Origin: Acanthococcus lagerstroemiae
Taxonomy: Eukaryota > Arthropoda > Insecta > Hemiptera > Eriococcidae
Direction of reading: 5' to 3'
Assembly: GCA_031841125.1 (NCBI GenBank)
Contig: JAJSSI010000052.1
Span: forward strand, 20,293-84,292
DNA: 64,000 nucleotides
Of this stretch, positions 43,001-56,588 are shown piece after piece. Position 1 is the first letter of the stretch, and each line of letters opens with the position of its first letter. The position numbers and the translations under genes are program-made. The notes under the pieces were generated by a model, which was not told the DNA's origin, made no database searches, and saw nothing but the letters and a program-made list of their open reading frames with translations.

Positions 43001-43784
43001 TTTGAGAAAATCAAAAATTTCGAATTCATGAGTGTTTCTTACTCAATTTTTCACGCTGAGTTCGAATTCGCTGTTGCAATTTGGCGGCGACCCTCCGTTC
43101 CCGAGATACCCTCGAAAAAGTTGGAAAAATTGATCAATTTGGGTCAAAAAATGACTCTAGCTCAATTTTGACAACGGATTCGAATTCGTCTCGAAAAATT
43201 GACTAACTAGCACCAGCCCCGACGCCGTAGCTCTCCGAAAATTTTTTCGCCCCAAAAAATGCATGATGTATAGTATGGAGAAATTTTCAAAATTTGAGAA
43301 AATCAAAAATTTCGAATTCATGAGTGTTTCTTACTCAATTTTTCACGCTGAGTTCGAATTCGCTGTTGCAATTTGGCGGCGACCCTCCGTTCCCGAGATA
43401 CCCACGAAAAAGTTGGAAAAATTGATCAATTTGGGTCAAAAAATGACTCTAGCTCAATTTTGACAACGGATTCGAATTCGTCTCGAAAAATTGACTAACT
43501 AGCACCAGCCCCGACGCCGTAGCTCTCCGAAAATTTTTTCGCCCCAAAAAATGCATGATGTATAGTATGGAGAAATTTTCAAAATTTGAGAAAATCAAAA
43601 ATTTCGAATTCATGAGTGTTTCTTACTCAATTTTTCACGCTGAGTTCGAATTCGCTGTTGCAATTTGGCGGCGACCCTCCGTTCCCGAGATACCCTCGAA
43701 AAAGTTGGAAAAATTGATCAATTTGGGTCAAAAAATGACTCTAGCTCAATTTTGACAACGGATTCGAATTCGTCTCGAAAAATT
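28030..43784. repeat. Zone 3: units 97-150 with scattered 1-bp contractions
   Basis: Fifty-four units, 13 bp short of 54 x 292. All 13 changes are single-base losses in short C or A tracts. Examples are C3 to C2 at unit 192-194 (near 28,805, 34,937 and 41,642), C3 to C2 at unit 201-203 (near 36,697, 37,862, 40,192, 40,483 and 42,232), C4 to C3 at unit 17-20 (near 37,970 and 39,720), C4 to C3 at unit 50-53 (near 37,130 and 40,626) and A6 to A5 near 38,590. Substitutions are rare: C to A at 28,082 and T to A at 43,404. No other content is present. Confidence 0.9.
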
Positions 43785-46700
43785 GACTAACTAGCACCAG
43801 CCCCGACGCCGTAGCTCTCCGAAAATTTTTTCGCCCCAAAAAATGCATGATGTATAGTATGGAGAAATTTTCAAAATTTGAGAAAATCAAAAATTTCGAA
43901 TTCATGAGTGTTTCTTACTCAATTTTTCACGCTGAGTTCGAATTCGCTGTTGCAATTTGGCGGCGACCCTCCGTTCCCGAGATACCCTCGAAAAAGTTGG
44001 AAAAATTGATCAATTTGGGTCAAAAATGACTCTAGCTCAATTTTGACAACGGATTCGAATTCGTCTCGAAAAATTGACTAACTAGCACCAGCCCGACGCC
44101 GTAGCTCTCCGAAAATTTTTTCGCCCAAAAAATGCATGATGTATAGTATGGAGAAATTTTCAAAATTTGAGAAAATCAAAAATTTCGAATTCATGAGTGT
44201 TTCTTACTCAATTTTTCACGCTGAGTTCGAATTCGCTGTTGCAATTTGGCGGCGACCCTCCGTTCCCGAGATACCCTCGAAAAAGTTGGAAAAATTGATC
44301 AATTTGGGTCAAAAAATGACTCTAGCTCAATTTTGACAACGGATTCGAATTCGTCTCGAAAAATTGACTAACTAGCACCAGCCCCGACGCCGTAGCTCTC
44401 CGAAAATTTTTTCGCCCCAAAAAATGCATGATGTATAGTATGGAGAAATTTTCAAAATTTGAGAAAATCAAAAATTTCGAATTCATGAGTGTTTCTTACT
44501 CAATTTTTCACGCTGAGTTCGAATTCGCTGTTGCAATTTGGCGGCGACCCTCCGTTCCCGAGATACCCTCGAAAAAGTTGGAAAAATTGATCAATTTGGG
44601 TCAAAAAATGACTCTAGCTCAATTTTGACAACGGATTCGAATTCGTCTCGAAAAATTGACTAACTAGCACCAGCCCGACGCCGTAGCTCTCCGAAAATTT
44701 TTTCGCCCCAAAAAATGCATGATGTATAGTATGGAGAAATTTTCAAAATTTGAGAAAATCAAAAATTTCGAATTCATGAGTGTTTCTTACTCAATTTTTC
44801 ACGCTGAGTTCGAATTCGCTGTTGCAATTTGGCGGCGACCCTCCGTTCCCGAGATACCCTCGAAAAAGTTGGAAAAATTGATCAATTTGGGTCAAAAAAT
44901 GACTCTAGCTCAATTTTGACAACGGATTCGAATTCGTCTCGAAAAATTGACTAACTAGCACCAGCCCGACGCCGTAGCTCTCCGAAAATTTTTTCGCCCC
45001 AAAAAATGCATGATGTATAGTATGGAGAAATTTTCAAAATTTGAGAAAATCAAAAATTTCGAATTCATGAGTGTTTCTTACTCAATTTTTCACGCTGAGT
45101 TCGAATTCGCTGTTGCAATTTGGCGGCGACCCTCCGTTCCCGAGATACCTCGAAAAAGTTGGAAAAATTGATCAATTTGGGTCAAAAAATGACTCTAGCT
45201 CAATTTTGACAACGGATTCGAATTCGTCTCGAAAAATTGACTAACTAGCACCAGCCCCGACGCCGTAGCTCTCCGAAAATTTTTTCGCCCCAAAAAATGC
45301 ATGATGTATAGTATGGAGAAATTTTCAAAATTTGAGAAAATCAAAAATTTCGAATTCATGAGTGTTTCTTACTCAATTTTTCACGCTGAGTTCGAATTCG
45401 CTGTTGCAATTTGGCGGCGACCCTCCGTTCCCGAGATACCCTCGAAAAAGTTGGAAAAATTGATCAATTTGGGTCAAAAAATGACTCTAGCTCAATTTTG
45501 ACAACGGATTCGAATTCGTCTCGAAAAATTGACTAACTAGCACCAGCCCGACGCCGTAGCTCTCCGAAAATTTTTTCGCCCCAAAAAATGCATGATGTAT
45601 AGTATGGAGAAATTTTCAAAATTTGAGAAAATCAAAAATTTCGAATTCATGAGTGTTTCTTACTCAATTTTTCACGCTGAGTTCGAATTCGCTGTTGCAA
45701 TTTGGCGGCGACCCTCCGTTCCCGAGATACCCTCGAAAAAGTTGGAAAAATTGATCAATTTGGGTCAAAAAATGACTCTAGCTCAATTTTGACAACGGAT
45801 TCGAATTCGTCTCGAAAAATTGACTAACTAGCACCAGCCCCGACGCCGTAGCTCTCCGAAAATTTTTTCGCCCAAAAAATGCATGATGTATAGTATGGAG
45901 AAATTTTCAAAATTTGAGAAAATCAAAAATTTCGAATTCATGAGTGTTTCTTACTCAATTTTTCACGCTGAGTTCGAATTCGCTGTTGCAATTTGGCGGC
46001 GACCCTCCGTTCCCGAGATACCCTCGAAAAAGTTGGAAAAATTGATCAATTTGGGTCAAAAAATGACTCTAGCTCAATTTTGACAACGGATTCGAATTCG
46101 TCTCGAAAAATTGACTAACTAGCACCAGCCCCGACGCCGTAGCTCTCCGAAAATTTTTTCGCCCCAAAAAATGCATGATGTATAGTATGGAGAAATTTTC
46201 AAAATTTGAGAAAATCAAAAATTTCGAATTCATGAGTGTTTCTTACTCAATTTTTCACGCTGAGTTCGAATTCGCTGTTGCAATTTGGCGGCGACCCTCC
46301 GTTCCCGAGATACCCCGAAAAAGTTGGAAAAATTGATCAATTTGGGTCAAAAAATGACTCTAGCTCAATTTTGACAACGGATTCGAATTCGTCTCGAAAA
46401 ATTGACTAACTAGCACCAGCCCGACGCCGTAGCTCTCCGAAAATTTTTTCGCCCCAAAAAATGCATGATGTATAGTATGGAGAAATTTTCAAAATTTGAG
46501 AAAATCAAAAATTTCGAATTCATGAGTGTTTCTTACTCAATTTTTCACGCTGAGTTCGAATTCGCTGTTGCAATTTGGCGGCGACCCTCCGTTCCCGAGA
46601 TACCCTCGAAAAAGTTGGAAAAATTGATCAATTTGGGTCAAAAAATGACTCTAGCTCAATTTTGACAACGGATTCGAATTCGTCTCGAAAAATTGACTAA

Positions 46701-49700
46701 CTAGCACCAGCCCGACGCCGTAGCTCTCCGAAAATTTTTTCGCCCCAAAAAATGCATGATGTATAGTATGGAGAAATTTTCAAAATTTGAGAAAATCAAA
46801 AATTTCGAATTCATGAGTGTTTCTTACTCAATTTTTCACGCTGAGTTCGAATTCGCTGTTGCAATTTGGCGGCGACCCTCCGTTCCCGAGATACCCTCGA
46901 AAAAGTTGGAAAAATTGATCAATTTGGGTCAAAAAATGACTCTAGCTCAATTTTGACAACGGATTCGAATTCGTCTCGAAAAATTGACTAACTAGCACCA
47001 GCCCCGACGCCGTAGCTCTCCGAAAATTTTTTCGCCCCAAAAAATGCATGATGTATAGTATGGAGAAATTTTCAAAATTTGAGAAAATCAAAAATTTCGA
47101 ATTCATGAGTGTTTCTTACTCAATTTTTCACGCTGAGTTCGAATTCGCTGTTGCAATTTGGCGGCGACCCTCCGTTCCGAGATACCCTCGAAAAAGTTGG
47201 AAAAATTGATCAATTTGGGTCAAAAAATGACTCTAGCTCAATTTTGACAACGGATTCGAATTCGTCTCGAAAAATTGACTAACTAGCACCAGCCCCGACG
47301 CCGTAGCTCTCCGAAAATTTTTTCGCCCCAAAAAATGCATGATGTATAGTATGGAGAAATTTTCAAAATTTGAGAAAATCAAAAATTTCGAATTCATGAG
47401 TGTTTCTTACTCAATTTTTCACGCTGAGTTCGAATTCGCTGTTGCAATTTGGCGGCGACCCTCCGTTCCCGAGATACCCTCGAAAAAGTTGGAAAAATTG
47501 ATCAATTTGGGTCAAAAATGACTCTAGCTCAATTTTGACAACGGATTCGAATTCGTCTCGAAAAATTGACTAACTAGCACCAGCCCCGACGCCGTAGCTC
47601 TCCGAAAATTTTTTCGCCCCAAAAAATGCATGATGTATAGTATGGAGAAATTTTCAAAATTTGAGAAAATCAAAAATTTCGAATTCATGAGTGTTTCTTA
47701 CTCAATTTTTCACGCTGAGTTCGAATTCGCTGTTGCAATTTGGCGGCGACCCTCCGTTCCCGAGATACCCTCGAAAAAGTTGGAAAAATTGATCAATTTG
47801 GGTCAAAAAATGACTCTAGCTCAATTTTGACAACGGATTCGAATTCGTCTCGAAAAATTGACTAACTAGCACCAGCCCCGACGCCGTAGCTCTCCGAAAA
47901 TTTTTTCGCCCCAAAAAATGCATGATGTATAGTATGGAGAAATTTTCAAAATTTGAGAAAATCAAAAATTTCGAATTCATGAGTGTTTCTTACTCAATTT
48001 TTCACGCTGAGTTCGAATTCGCTGTTGCAATTTGGCGGCGACCCTCCGTTCCCGAGATACCCTCGAAAAAGTTGGAAAAATTGATCAATTTGGGTCAAAA
48101 AATGACTCTAGCTCAATTTTGACAACGGATTCGAATTCGTCTCGAAAAATTGACTAACTAGCACCAGCCCCGACGCCGTAGCTCTCCGAAAATTTTTTCG
48201 CCCCAAAAAATGCATGATGTATAGTATGGAGAAATTTTCAAAATTTGAGAAAATCAAAAATTTCGAATTCATGAGTGTTTCTTACTCAATTTTTCACGCT
48301 GAGTTCGAATTCGCTGTTGCAATTTGGCGGCGACCCTCCGTTCCCGAGATACCCTCGAAAAAGTTGGAAAAATTGATCAATTTGGGTCAAAAATGACTCT
48401 AGCTCAATTTTGACAACGGATTCGAATTCGTCTCGAAAAATTGACTAACTAGCACCAGCCCCGACGCCGTAGCTCTCCGAAAATTTTTTCGCCCCAAAAA
48501 ATGCATGATGTATAGTATGGAGAAATTTTCAAAATTTGAGAAAATCAAAAATTTCGAATTCATGAGTGTTTCTTACTCAATTTTTCACGCTGAGTTCGAA
48601 TTCGCTGTTGCAATTTGGCGGCGACCCTCCGTTCCCGAGATACCCTCGAAAAAGTTGGAAAAATTGATCAATTTGGGTCAAAAAATGACTCTAGCTCAAT
48701 TTTGACAACGGATTCGAATTCGTCTCGAAAAATTGACTAACTAGCACCAGCCCCGACGCCGTAGCTCTCCGAAAATTTTTTCGCCCAAAAAATGCATGAT
48801 GTATAGTATGGAGAAATTTTCAAAATTTGAGAAAATCAAAAATTTCGAATTCATGAGTGTTTCTTACTCAATTTTTCACGCTGAGTTCGAATTCGCTGTT
48901 GCAATTTGGCGGCGACCCTCCGTTCCCGAGATACCCTCGAAAAAGTTGGAAAAATTGATCAATTTGGGTCAAAAAATGACTCTAGCTCAATTTTGACAAC
49001 GGATTCGAATTCGTCTCGAAAAATTGACTAACTAGCACCAGCCCGACGCCGTAGCTCTCCGAAAATTTTTTCGCCCCAAAAAATGCATGATGTATAGTAT
49101 GGAGAAATTTTCAAAATTTGAGAAAATCAAAAATTTCGAATTCATGAGTGTTTCTTACTCAATTTTTCACGCTGAGTTCGAATTCGCTGTTGCAATTTGG
49201 CGGCGACCCTCCGTTCCCGAGATACCCTCGAAAAAGTTGGAAAAATTGATCAATTTGGGTCAAAAAATGACTCTAGCTCAATTTTGACAACGGATTCGAA
49301 TTCGTCTCGAAAAATTGACTAACTAGCACCAGCCCCGACGCCGTAGCTCTCCGAAAATTTTTTCGCCCCAAAAAATGCATGATGTATAGTATGGAGAAAT
49401 TTTCAAAATTTGAGAAAATCAAAAATTTCGAATTCATGAGTGTTTCTTACTCAATTTTTCACGCTGAGTTCGAATTCGCTGTTGCAATTTGGCGGCGACC
49501 CTCCGTTCCGAGATACCCTCGAAAAATTTGGAAAAATTGATCAATTTGGGTCAAAAAATGACTCTAGCTCAATTTTGACAACGGATTCGAATTCGTCTCG
49601 AAAAATTGACTAACTAGCACCAGCCCGACGCCGTAGCTCTCCGAAAATTTTTTCGCCCCAAAAAATGCATGATGTATAGTATGGAGAAATTTTCAAAATT

Positions 49701-52700
49701 TGAGAAAATCAAAAATTTCGAATTCATGAGTGTTTCTTACTCAATTTTTCACGCTGAGTTCGAATTCGCTGTTGCAATTTGGCGGCGACCCTCCGTTCCC
49801 GAGATACCCTCGAAAAAGTTGGAAAAATTGATCAATTTGGGTCAAAAAATGACTCTAGCTCAATTTTGACAACGGATTCGAATTCGTCTCGAAAAATTGA
49901 CTAACTAGCACCAGCCCCGACGCCGTAGCTCTCCGAAAATTTTTTCGCCCAAAAAATGCATGATGTATAGTATGGAGAAATTTTCAAAATTTGAGAAAAT
50001 CAAAAATTTCGAATTCATGAGTGTTTCTTACTCAATTTTTCACGCTGAGTTCGAATTCGCTGTTGCAATTTGGCGGCGACCCTCCGTTCCCGAGATACCC
50101 TCGAAAAAGTTGGAAAAATTGATCAATTTGGGTCAAAAAATGACTCTAGCTCAATTTTGACAACGGATTCGAATTCGTCTCGAAAAATTGACTAACTAGC
50201 ACCAGCCCCGACGCCGTAGCTCTCCGAAAATTTTTTCGCCCCAAAAAATGCATGATGTATAGTATGGAGAAATTTTCAAAATTTGAGAAAATCAAAAATT
50301 TCGAATTCATGAGTGTTTCTTACTCAATTTTTCACGCTGAGTTCGAATTCGCTGTTGCAATTTGGCGGCGACCCTCCGTTCCCGAGATACCTCGAAAAAG
50401 TTGGAAAAATTGATCAATTTGGGTCAAAAAATGACTCTAGCTCAATTTTGACAACGGATTCGAATTCGTCTCGAAAAATTGACTAACTAGCACCAGCCCC
50501 GACGCCGTAGCTCTCCGAAAATTTTTTCGCCCAAAAAATGCATGATGTATAGTATGGAGAAATTTTCAAAATTTGAGAAAATCAAAAATTTCGAATTCAT
50601 GAGTGTTTCTTACTCAATTTTTCACGCTGAGTTCGAATTCGCTGTTGCAATTTGGCGGCGACCCTCCGTTCCGAGATACCCTCGAAAAAGTTGGAAAAAT
50701 TGATCAATTTGGGTCAAAAAATGACTCTAGCTCAATTTTGACAACGGATTCGAATTCGTCTCGAAAAATTGACTAACTAGCACCAGCCCGACGCCGTAGC
50801 TCTCCGAAAATTTTTTCGCCCAAAAAATGCATGATGTATAGTATGGAGAAATTTTCAAAATTTGAGAAAATCAAAAATTTCGAATTCATGAGTGTTTCTT
50901 ACTCAATTTTTCACGCTGAGTTCGAATTCGCTGTTGCAATTTGGCGGCGACCCTCCGTTCCCGAGATACCCTCGAAAAAGTTGGAAAAATTGATCAATTT
51001 GGGTCAAAAAATGACTCTAGCTCAATTTTGACAACGGATTCGAATTCGTCTCGAAAAATTGACTAACTAGCACCAGCCCGACGCCGTAGCTCTCCGAAAA
51101 TTTTTTCGCCCCAAAAAATGCATGATGTATAGTATGGAGAAATTTTCAAAATTTGAGAAAATCAAAAATTTCGAATTCATGAGTGTTTCTTACTCAATTT
51201 TTCACGCTGAGTTCGAATTCGCTGTTGCAATTTGGCGGCGACCCTCCGTTCCCGAGATACCTCGAAAAAGTTGGAAAAATTGATCAATTTGGGTCAAAAA
51301 ATGACTCTAGCTCAATTTTGACAACGGATTCGAATTCGTCTCGAAAAATTGACTAACTAGCACCAGCCCCGACGCCGTAGCTCTCCGAAAATTTTTTCGC
51401 CCCAAAAAATGCATGATGTATAGTATGGAGAAATTTTCAAAATTTGAGAAAATCAAAAATTTCGAATTCATGAGTGTTTCTTACTCAATTTTTCACGCTG
51501 AGTTCGAATTCGCTGTTGCAATTTGGCGGCGACCCTCCGTTCCCGAGATACCCTCGAAAAATTTGGAAAAATTGATCAATTTGGGTCAAAAAATGACTCT
51601 AGCTCAATTTTGACAACGGATTCGAATTCGTCTCGAAAAATTGACTAACTAGCACCAGCCCCGACGCCGTAGCTCTCCGAAAATTTTTTCGCCCCAAAAA
51701 ATGCATGATGTATAGTATGGAGAAATTTTCAAAATTTGAGAAAATCAAAAATTTCGAATTCATGAGTGTTTCTTACTCAATTTTTCACGCTGAGTTCGAA
51801 TTCGCTGTTGCAATTTGGCGGCGACCCTCCGTTCCCGAGATACCCTCGAAAAAGTTGGAAAAATTGATCAATTTGGGTCAAAAAATGACTCTAGCTCAAT
51901 TTTGACAACGGATTCGAATTCGTCTCGAAAAATTGACTAACTAGCACCAGCCCCGACGCCGTAGCTCTCCGAAAATTTTTTCGCCCCAAAAATGCATGAT
52001 GTATAGTATGGAGAAATTTTCAAAATTTGAGAAAATCAAAAATTTCGAATTCATGAGTGTTTCTTACTCAATTTTTCACGCTGAGTTCGAATTCGCTGTT
52101 GCAATTTGGCGGCGACCCTCCGTTCCCGAGATACCTTCGAAAAAGTTGGAAAAATTGATCAATTTGGGTCAAAAAATGACTCTAGCTCAATTTTGACAAC
52201 GGATTCGAATTCGTCTCGAAAAATTGACTAACTAGCACCAGCCCCGACGCCGTAGCTCTCCGAAAATTTTTTCGCCCCAAAAAATGCATGATGTATAGTA
52301 TGGAGAAATTTTCAAAATTTGAGAAAATCAAAAATTTCGAATTCATGAGTGTTTCTTACTCAATTTTTCACGCTGAGTTCGAATTCGCTGTTGCAATTTG
52401 GCGGCGACCCTCCGTTCCCGAGATACCCTCGAAAAAGTTGGAAAAATTGATCAATTTGGGTCAAAAAATGACTCTAGCTCAATTTTGACAACGGATTCGA
52501 ATTCGTCTCGAAAAATTGATTAACTAGCACCAGCCCCGACGCCGTAGCTCTCCGAAAATTTTTTCGCCCCAAAAAATGCATGATGTATAGTATGGAGAAA
52601 TTTTCAAAATTTGAGAAAATCAAAAATTTCGAATTCATGAGTGTTTCTTACTCAATTTTTCACGCTGAGTTCGAATTCGCTGTTGCAATTTGGCGGCGAC

Positions 52701-55429
52701 CCTCCGTTCCCGAGATACCCTCGAAAAAGTTGGAAAAATTGATCAATTTGGGTCAAAAAATGACTCTAGCTCAATTTTGACAACGGATTCGAATTCGTCT
52801 CGAAAAATTGACTAACTAGCACCAGCCCCGACGCCGTAGCTCTCCGAAAATTTTTTCGCCCCAAAAAATGCATGATGTATAGTATGGAGAAATTTTCAAA
52901 ATTTGAGAAAATCAAAAATTTCGAATTCATGAGTGTTTCTTACTCAATTTTTCACGCTGAGTTCGAATTCGCTGTTGCAATTTGGCGGCGACCCTCCGTT
53001 CCCGAGATACCCTCGAAAAAGTTGGAAAAATTGATCAATTTGGGTCAAAAAATGACTCTAGCTCAATTTTGACAACGGATTCGAATTCGTCTCGAAAAAT
53101 TGACTAACTAGCACCAGCCCGACGCCGTAGCTCTCCGAAAATTTTTTCGCCCAAAAAATGCATGATGTATAGTATGGAGAAATTTTCAAAATTTGAGAAA
53201 ATCAAAAATTTCGAATTCATGAGTGTTTCTTACTCAATTTTTCACGCTGAGTTCGAATTCGCTGTTGCAATTTGGCGGCGACCCTCCGTTCCCGAGATAC
53301 CCTCGAAAAAGTTGGAAAAATTGATCAATTTGGGTCAAAAAATGACTCTAGCTCAATTTTGACAACGGATTCGAATTCGTCTCGAAAAATTGACTAACTA
53401 GCACCAGCCCCGACGCCGTAGCTCTCCGAAAATTTTTTCGCCCCAAAAAATGCATGATGTATAGTATGGAGAAATTTTCAAAATTTGAGAAAATCAAAAA
53501 TTTCGAATTCATGAGTGTTTCTTACTCAATTTTTCACGCTGAGTTCGAATTCGCTGTTGCAATTTGGCGGCGACCCTCCGTTCCCGAGATACCCTCGAAA
53601 AAGTTGGAAAAATTGATCAATTTGGGTCAAAAATGACTCTAGCTCAATTTTGACAACGGATTCGAATTCGTCTCGAAAAATTGACTAACTAGCACCAGCC
53701 CCGACGCCGTAGCTCTCCGAAAATTTTTTCGCCCCAAAAAATGCATGATGTATAGTATGGAGAAATTTTCAAAATTTGAGAAAATCAAAAATTTCGAATT
53801 CATGAGTGTTTCTTACTCAATTTTTCACGCTGAGTTCGAATTCGCTGTTGCAATTTGGCGGCGACCCTCCGTTCCCGAGATACCCTCGAAAAAGTTGGAA
53901 AAATTGATCAATTTGGGTCAAAAATGACTCTAGCTCAATTTTGACAACGGATTCGAATTCGTCTCGAAAAATTGACTAACTAGCACCAGCCCCGACGCCG
54001 TAGCTCTCCGAAAATTTTTTCGCCCCAAAAAATGCATGATGTATAGTATGGAGAAATTTTCAAAATTTGAGAAAATCAAAAATTTCGAATTCATGAGTGT
54101 TTCTTACTCAATTTTTCACGCTGAGTTCGAATTCGCTGTTGCAATTTGGCGGCGACCCTCCGTTCCCGAGATACCTCGAAAAAGTTGGAAAAATTGATCA
54201 ATTTGGGTCAAAAAATGACTCTAGCTCAATTTTGACAACGGATTCGAATTCGTCTCGAAAAATTGACTAACTAGCACCAGCCCCGACGCCGTAGCTCTCC
54301 GAAAATTTTTTCGCCCCAAAAAATGCATGATGTATAGTATGGAGAAATTTTCAAAATTTGAGAAAATCAAAAATTTCGAATTCATGAGTGTTTCTTACTC
54401 AATTTTTCACGCTGAGTTCGAATTCGCTGTTGCAATTTGGCGGCGACCCTCCGTTCCCGAGATACCCTCGAAAAAGTTGGAAAAATTGATCAATTTGGGT
54501 CAAAAAATGACTCTAGCTCAATTTTGACAACGGATTCGAATTCGTCTCGAAAAATTGACTAACTAGCACCAGCCCCGACGCCGTAGCTCTCCGAAAATTT
54601 TTTCGCCCCAAAAAATGCATGATGTATAGTATGGAGAAATTTTCAAAATTTGAGAAAATCAAAAATTTCGAATTCATGAGTGTTTCTTACTCAATTTTTC
54701 ACGCTGAGTTCGAATTCGCTGTTGCAATTTGGCGGCGACCCTCCGTTCCCGAGATACCCTCGAAAAAGTTGGAAAAATTGATCAATTTGGGTCAAAAAAT
54801 GACTCTAGCTCAATTTTGACAACGGATTCGAATTCGTCTCGAAAAATTGACTAACTAGCACCAGCCCGACGCCGTAGCTCTCCGAAAATTTTTTCGCCCA
54901 AAAAATGCATGATGTATAGTATGGAGAAATTTTCAAAATTTGAGAAAATCAAAAATTTCGAATTCATGAGTGTTTCTTACTCAATTTTTCACGCTGAGTT
55001 CGAATTCGCTGTTGCAATTTGGCGGCGACCCTCCGTTCCCGAGATACCCTCGAAAAAGTTGGAAAAATTGATCAATTTGGGTCAAAAAATGACTCTAGCT
55101 CAATTTTGACAACGGATTCGAATTCGTCTCGAAAAATTGACTAACTAGCACCAGCCCCGACGCCGTAGCTCTCCGAAAATTTTTTCGCCCCAAAAATGCA
55201 TGATGTATAGTATGGAGAAATTTTCAAAATTTGAGAAAATCAAAAATTTCGAATTCATGAGTGTTTCTTACTCAATTTTTCACGCTGAGTTCGAATTCGC
55301 TGTTGCAATTTGGCGGCGACCCTCCGTTCCCGAGATACCCTCGAAAAAGTTGGAAAAATTGATCAATTTGGGTCAAAAAATGACTCTAGCTCAATTTTGA
55401 CAACGGATTCGAATTCGTCTCGAAAAATT
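43785..55429. repeat. Zone 4: units 151-190, nearly one 1-bp contraction per unit
   Basis: Forty units, 35 bp short of 40 x 292. Losses fall at the same six tracts as in zone 3: unit 17-20, 50-53, 54-59, 192-194, 201-203 and 238-243. The one exception is loss of T at unit 204 near 46,315. Contraction of A6 at unit 238-243 (near 44,022, 47,515, 48,391, 53,632 and 53,923) shortens the open frame to 60 codons. Substitutions seen are G to T at 49,527 and 51,562 (unit 212), C to T at 52,136 (unit 203) and C to T at 52,520 (unit 3). Otherwise the units match the reference. Confidence 0.9.
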
Positions 55430-55717
55430 GACTAACTAGCACCAGCCCGACGCCGTAGCTCTCCGAAAATTTTTTCGCCCAAAAAATGCATGATGTATAG
55501 TATGGAGAAATTCTCAAAATTTGAGAAAATCAAAAATTTCGAATTAATGAGTGTTTCTTACTCAATTTTTCACGCTGAGTTCGAATTCGCTGTTGCAACT
55601 TGGCGGCGACCCTCCGTTCCCGAGATACCCCTGAAAAAGTTGGAAAAATTGATCAATTTGGTCAAAAATGACTCTAGCTCAATTTTGACAACGGATTCGA
55701 ATTCGTCTCGAAAAATT

Positions 55718-56588
55718 GACTAACTAGCACCAGCCCCGACGCCGTAGCTCTCCGAAAATTTTTTCGCCCCAAAAAATGCATGATGTATAGTATGGAGAAA
55801 TTTTCAAAATTGAGAAAATCAAAAATTTCGAATTAATGAGTGTTTCTTACTCAATTTTTCACGCTGAGTTCGAATTCGCTGTTGCAATTTGACGGCGACC
55901 CTCCGTTCCCGAGATACCCTCGAAAAATTTGGAAAAATTGATCAACTTGGGTCAAAAAATGAATCTAGCTCAATTTTGACAACGGATTCGAATTCGTCTC
56001 GAAAAATTGACTAACTAGCACCAGCCCCGACGCCGTAGCTCTCCGAAAATTTTTCGCCCCAAAAAATGCATGATGTATAGTATGGAGAAATTCTCAAAAT
56101 TTGAGAAAATCAAAAATTTCGAATTAATGAGTGTTTCTTACTCAATTTTTCACGCTGAGTTCGAATTCGCTGTTGCAATTTGGCGGCGACCCTCCGTTCC
56201 CGAGATACCTGAAAAGTTGGAAGAAAAATTGATCACATTGGGTCAAAAATGACTCTAGCTCAATTTTGACAACGGATTCGAATTCGTCTCGAAAAATTGA
56301 CTAACTAGCACCAGCCCCGAGGCCGTAGCTCTCCGAAAATTTTTTCGCCCAAAAAATGCATGATGTATAGTATGGAGAAATTTTCAAAATTTGAGAAAAT
56401 CAAAAATTTCGAATTCATGAGTGTTTTTTACTCAATTTTTCACGCTGAGTTCGAATTCGCTGTTGCAATTTGGCGGCGACCCTCCGTTCCCGAGATACCC
56501 TCGAAAAAGTTGGAAAAATTGATCAATTGGGTCAAAAAATGACTCTAGCTCAATTTTGACAACGGATTCGAATTCGTCTCGAAAAATT
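55718..56588. repeat. Three-unit block 192-194 that recurs about 20 units later
   Basis: Unit 192 has A176 (TGA, at 55,892), T212, C230 and A247. Unit 193 has CTGAAAAGTTGGAAG in place of the usual CTCGAAAAAGTTGGAAA. Unit 194 has GAGGCCG in place of GACGCCG. The same three rare markers occur in the same order in units 212-214 (61,525-62,393), 5,807 bp away. Other positions differ between the blocks, so this is an aged or partial copy. Confidence 0.6.
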
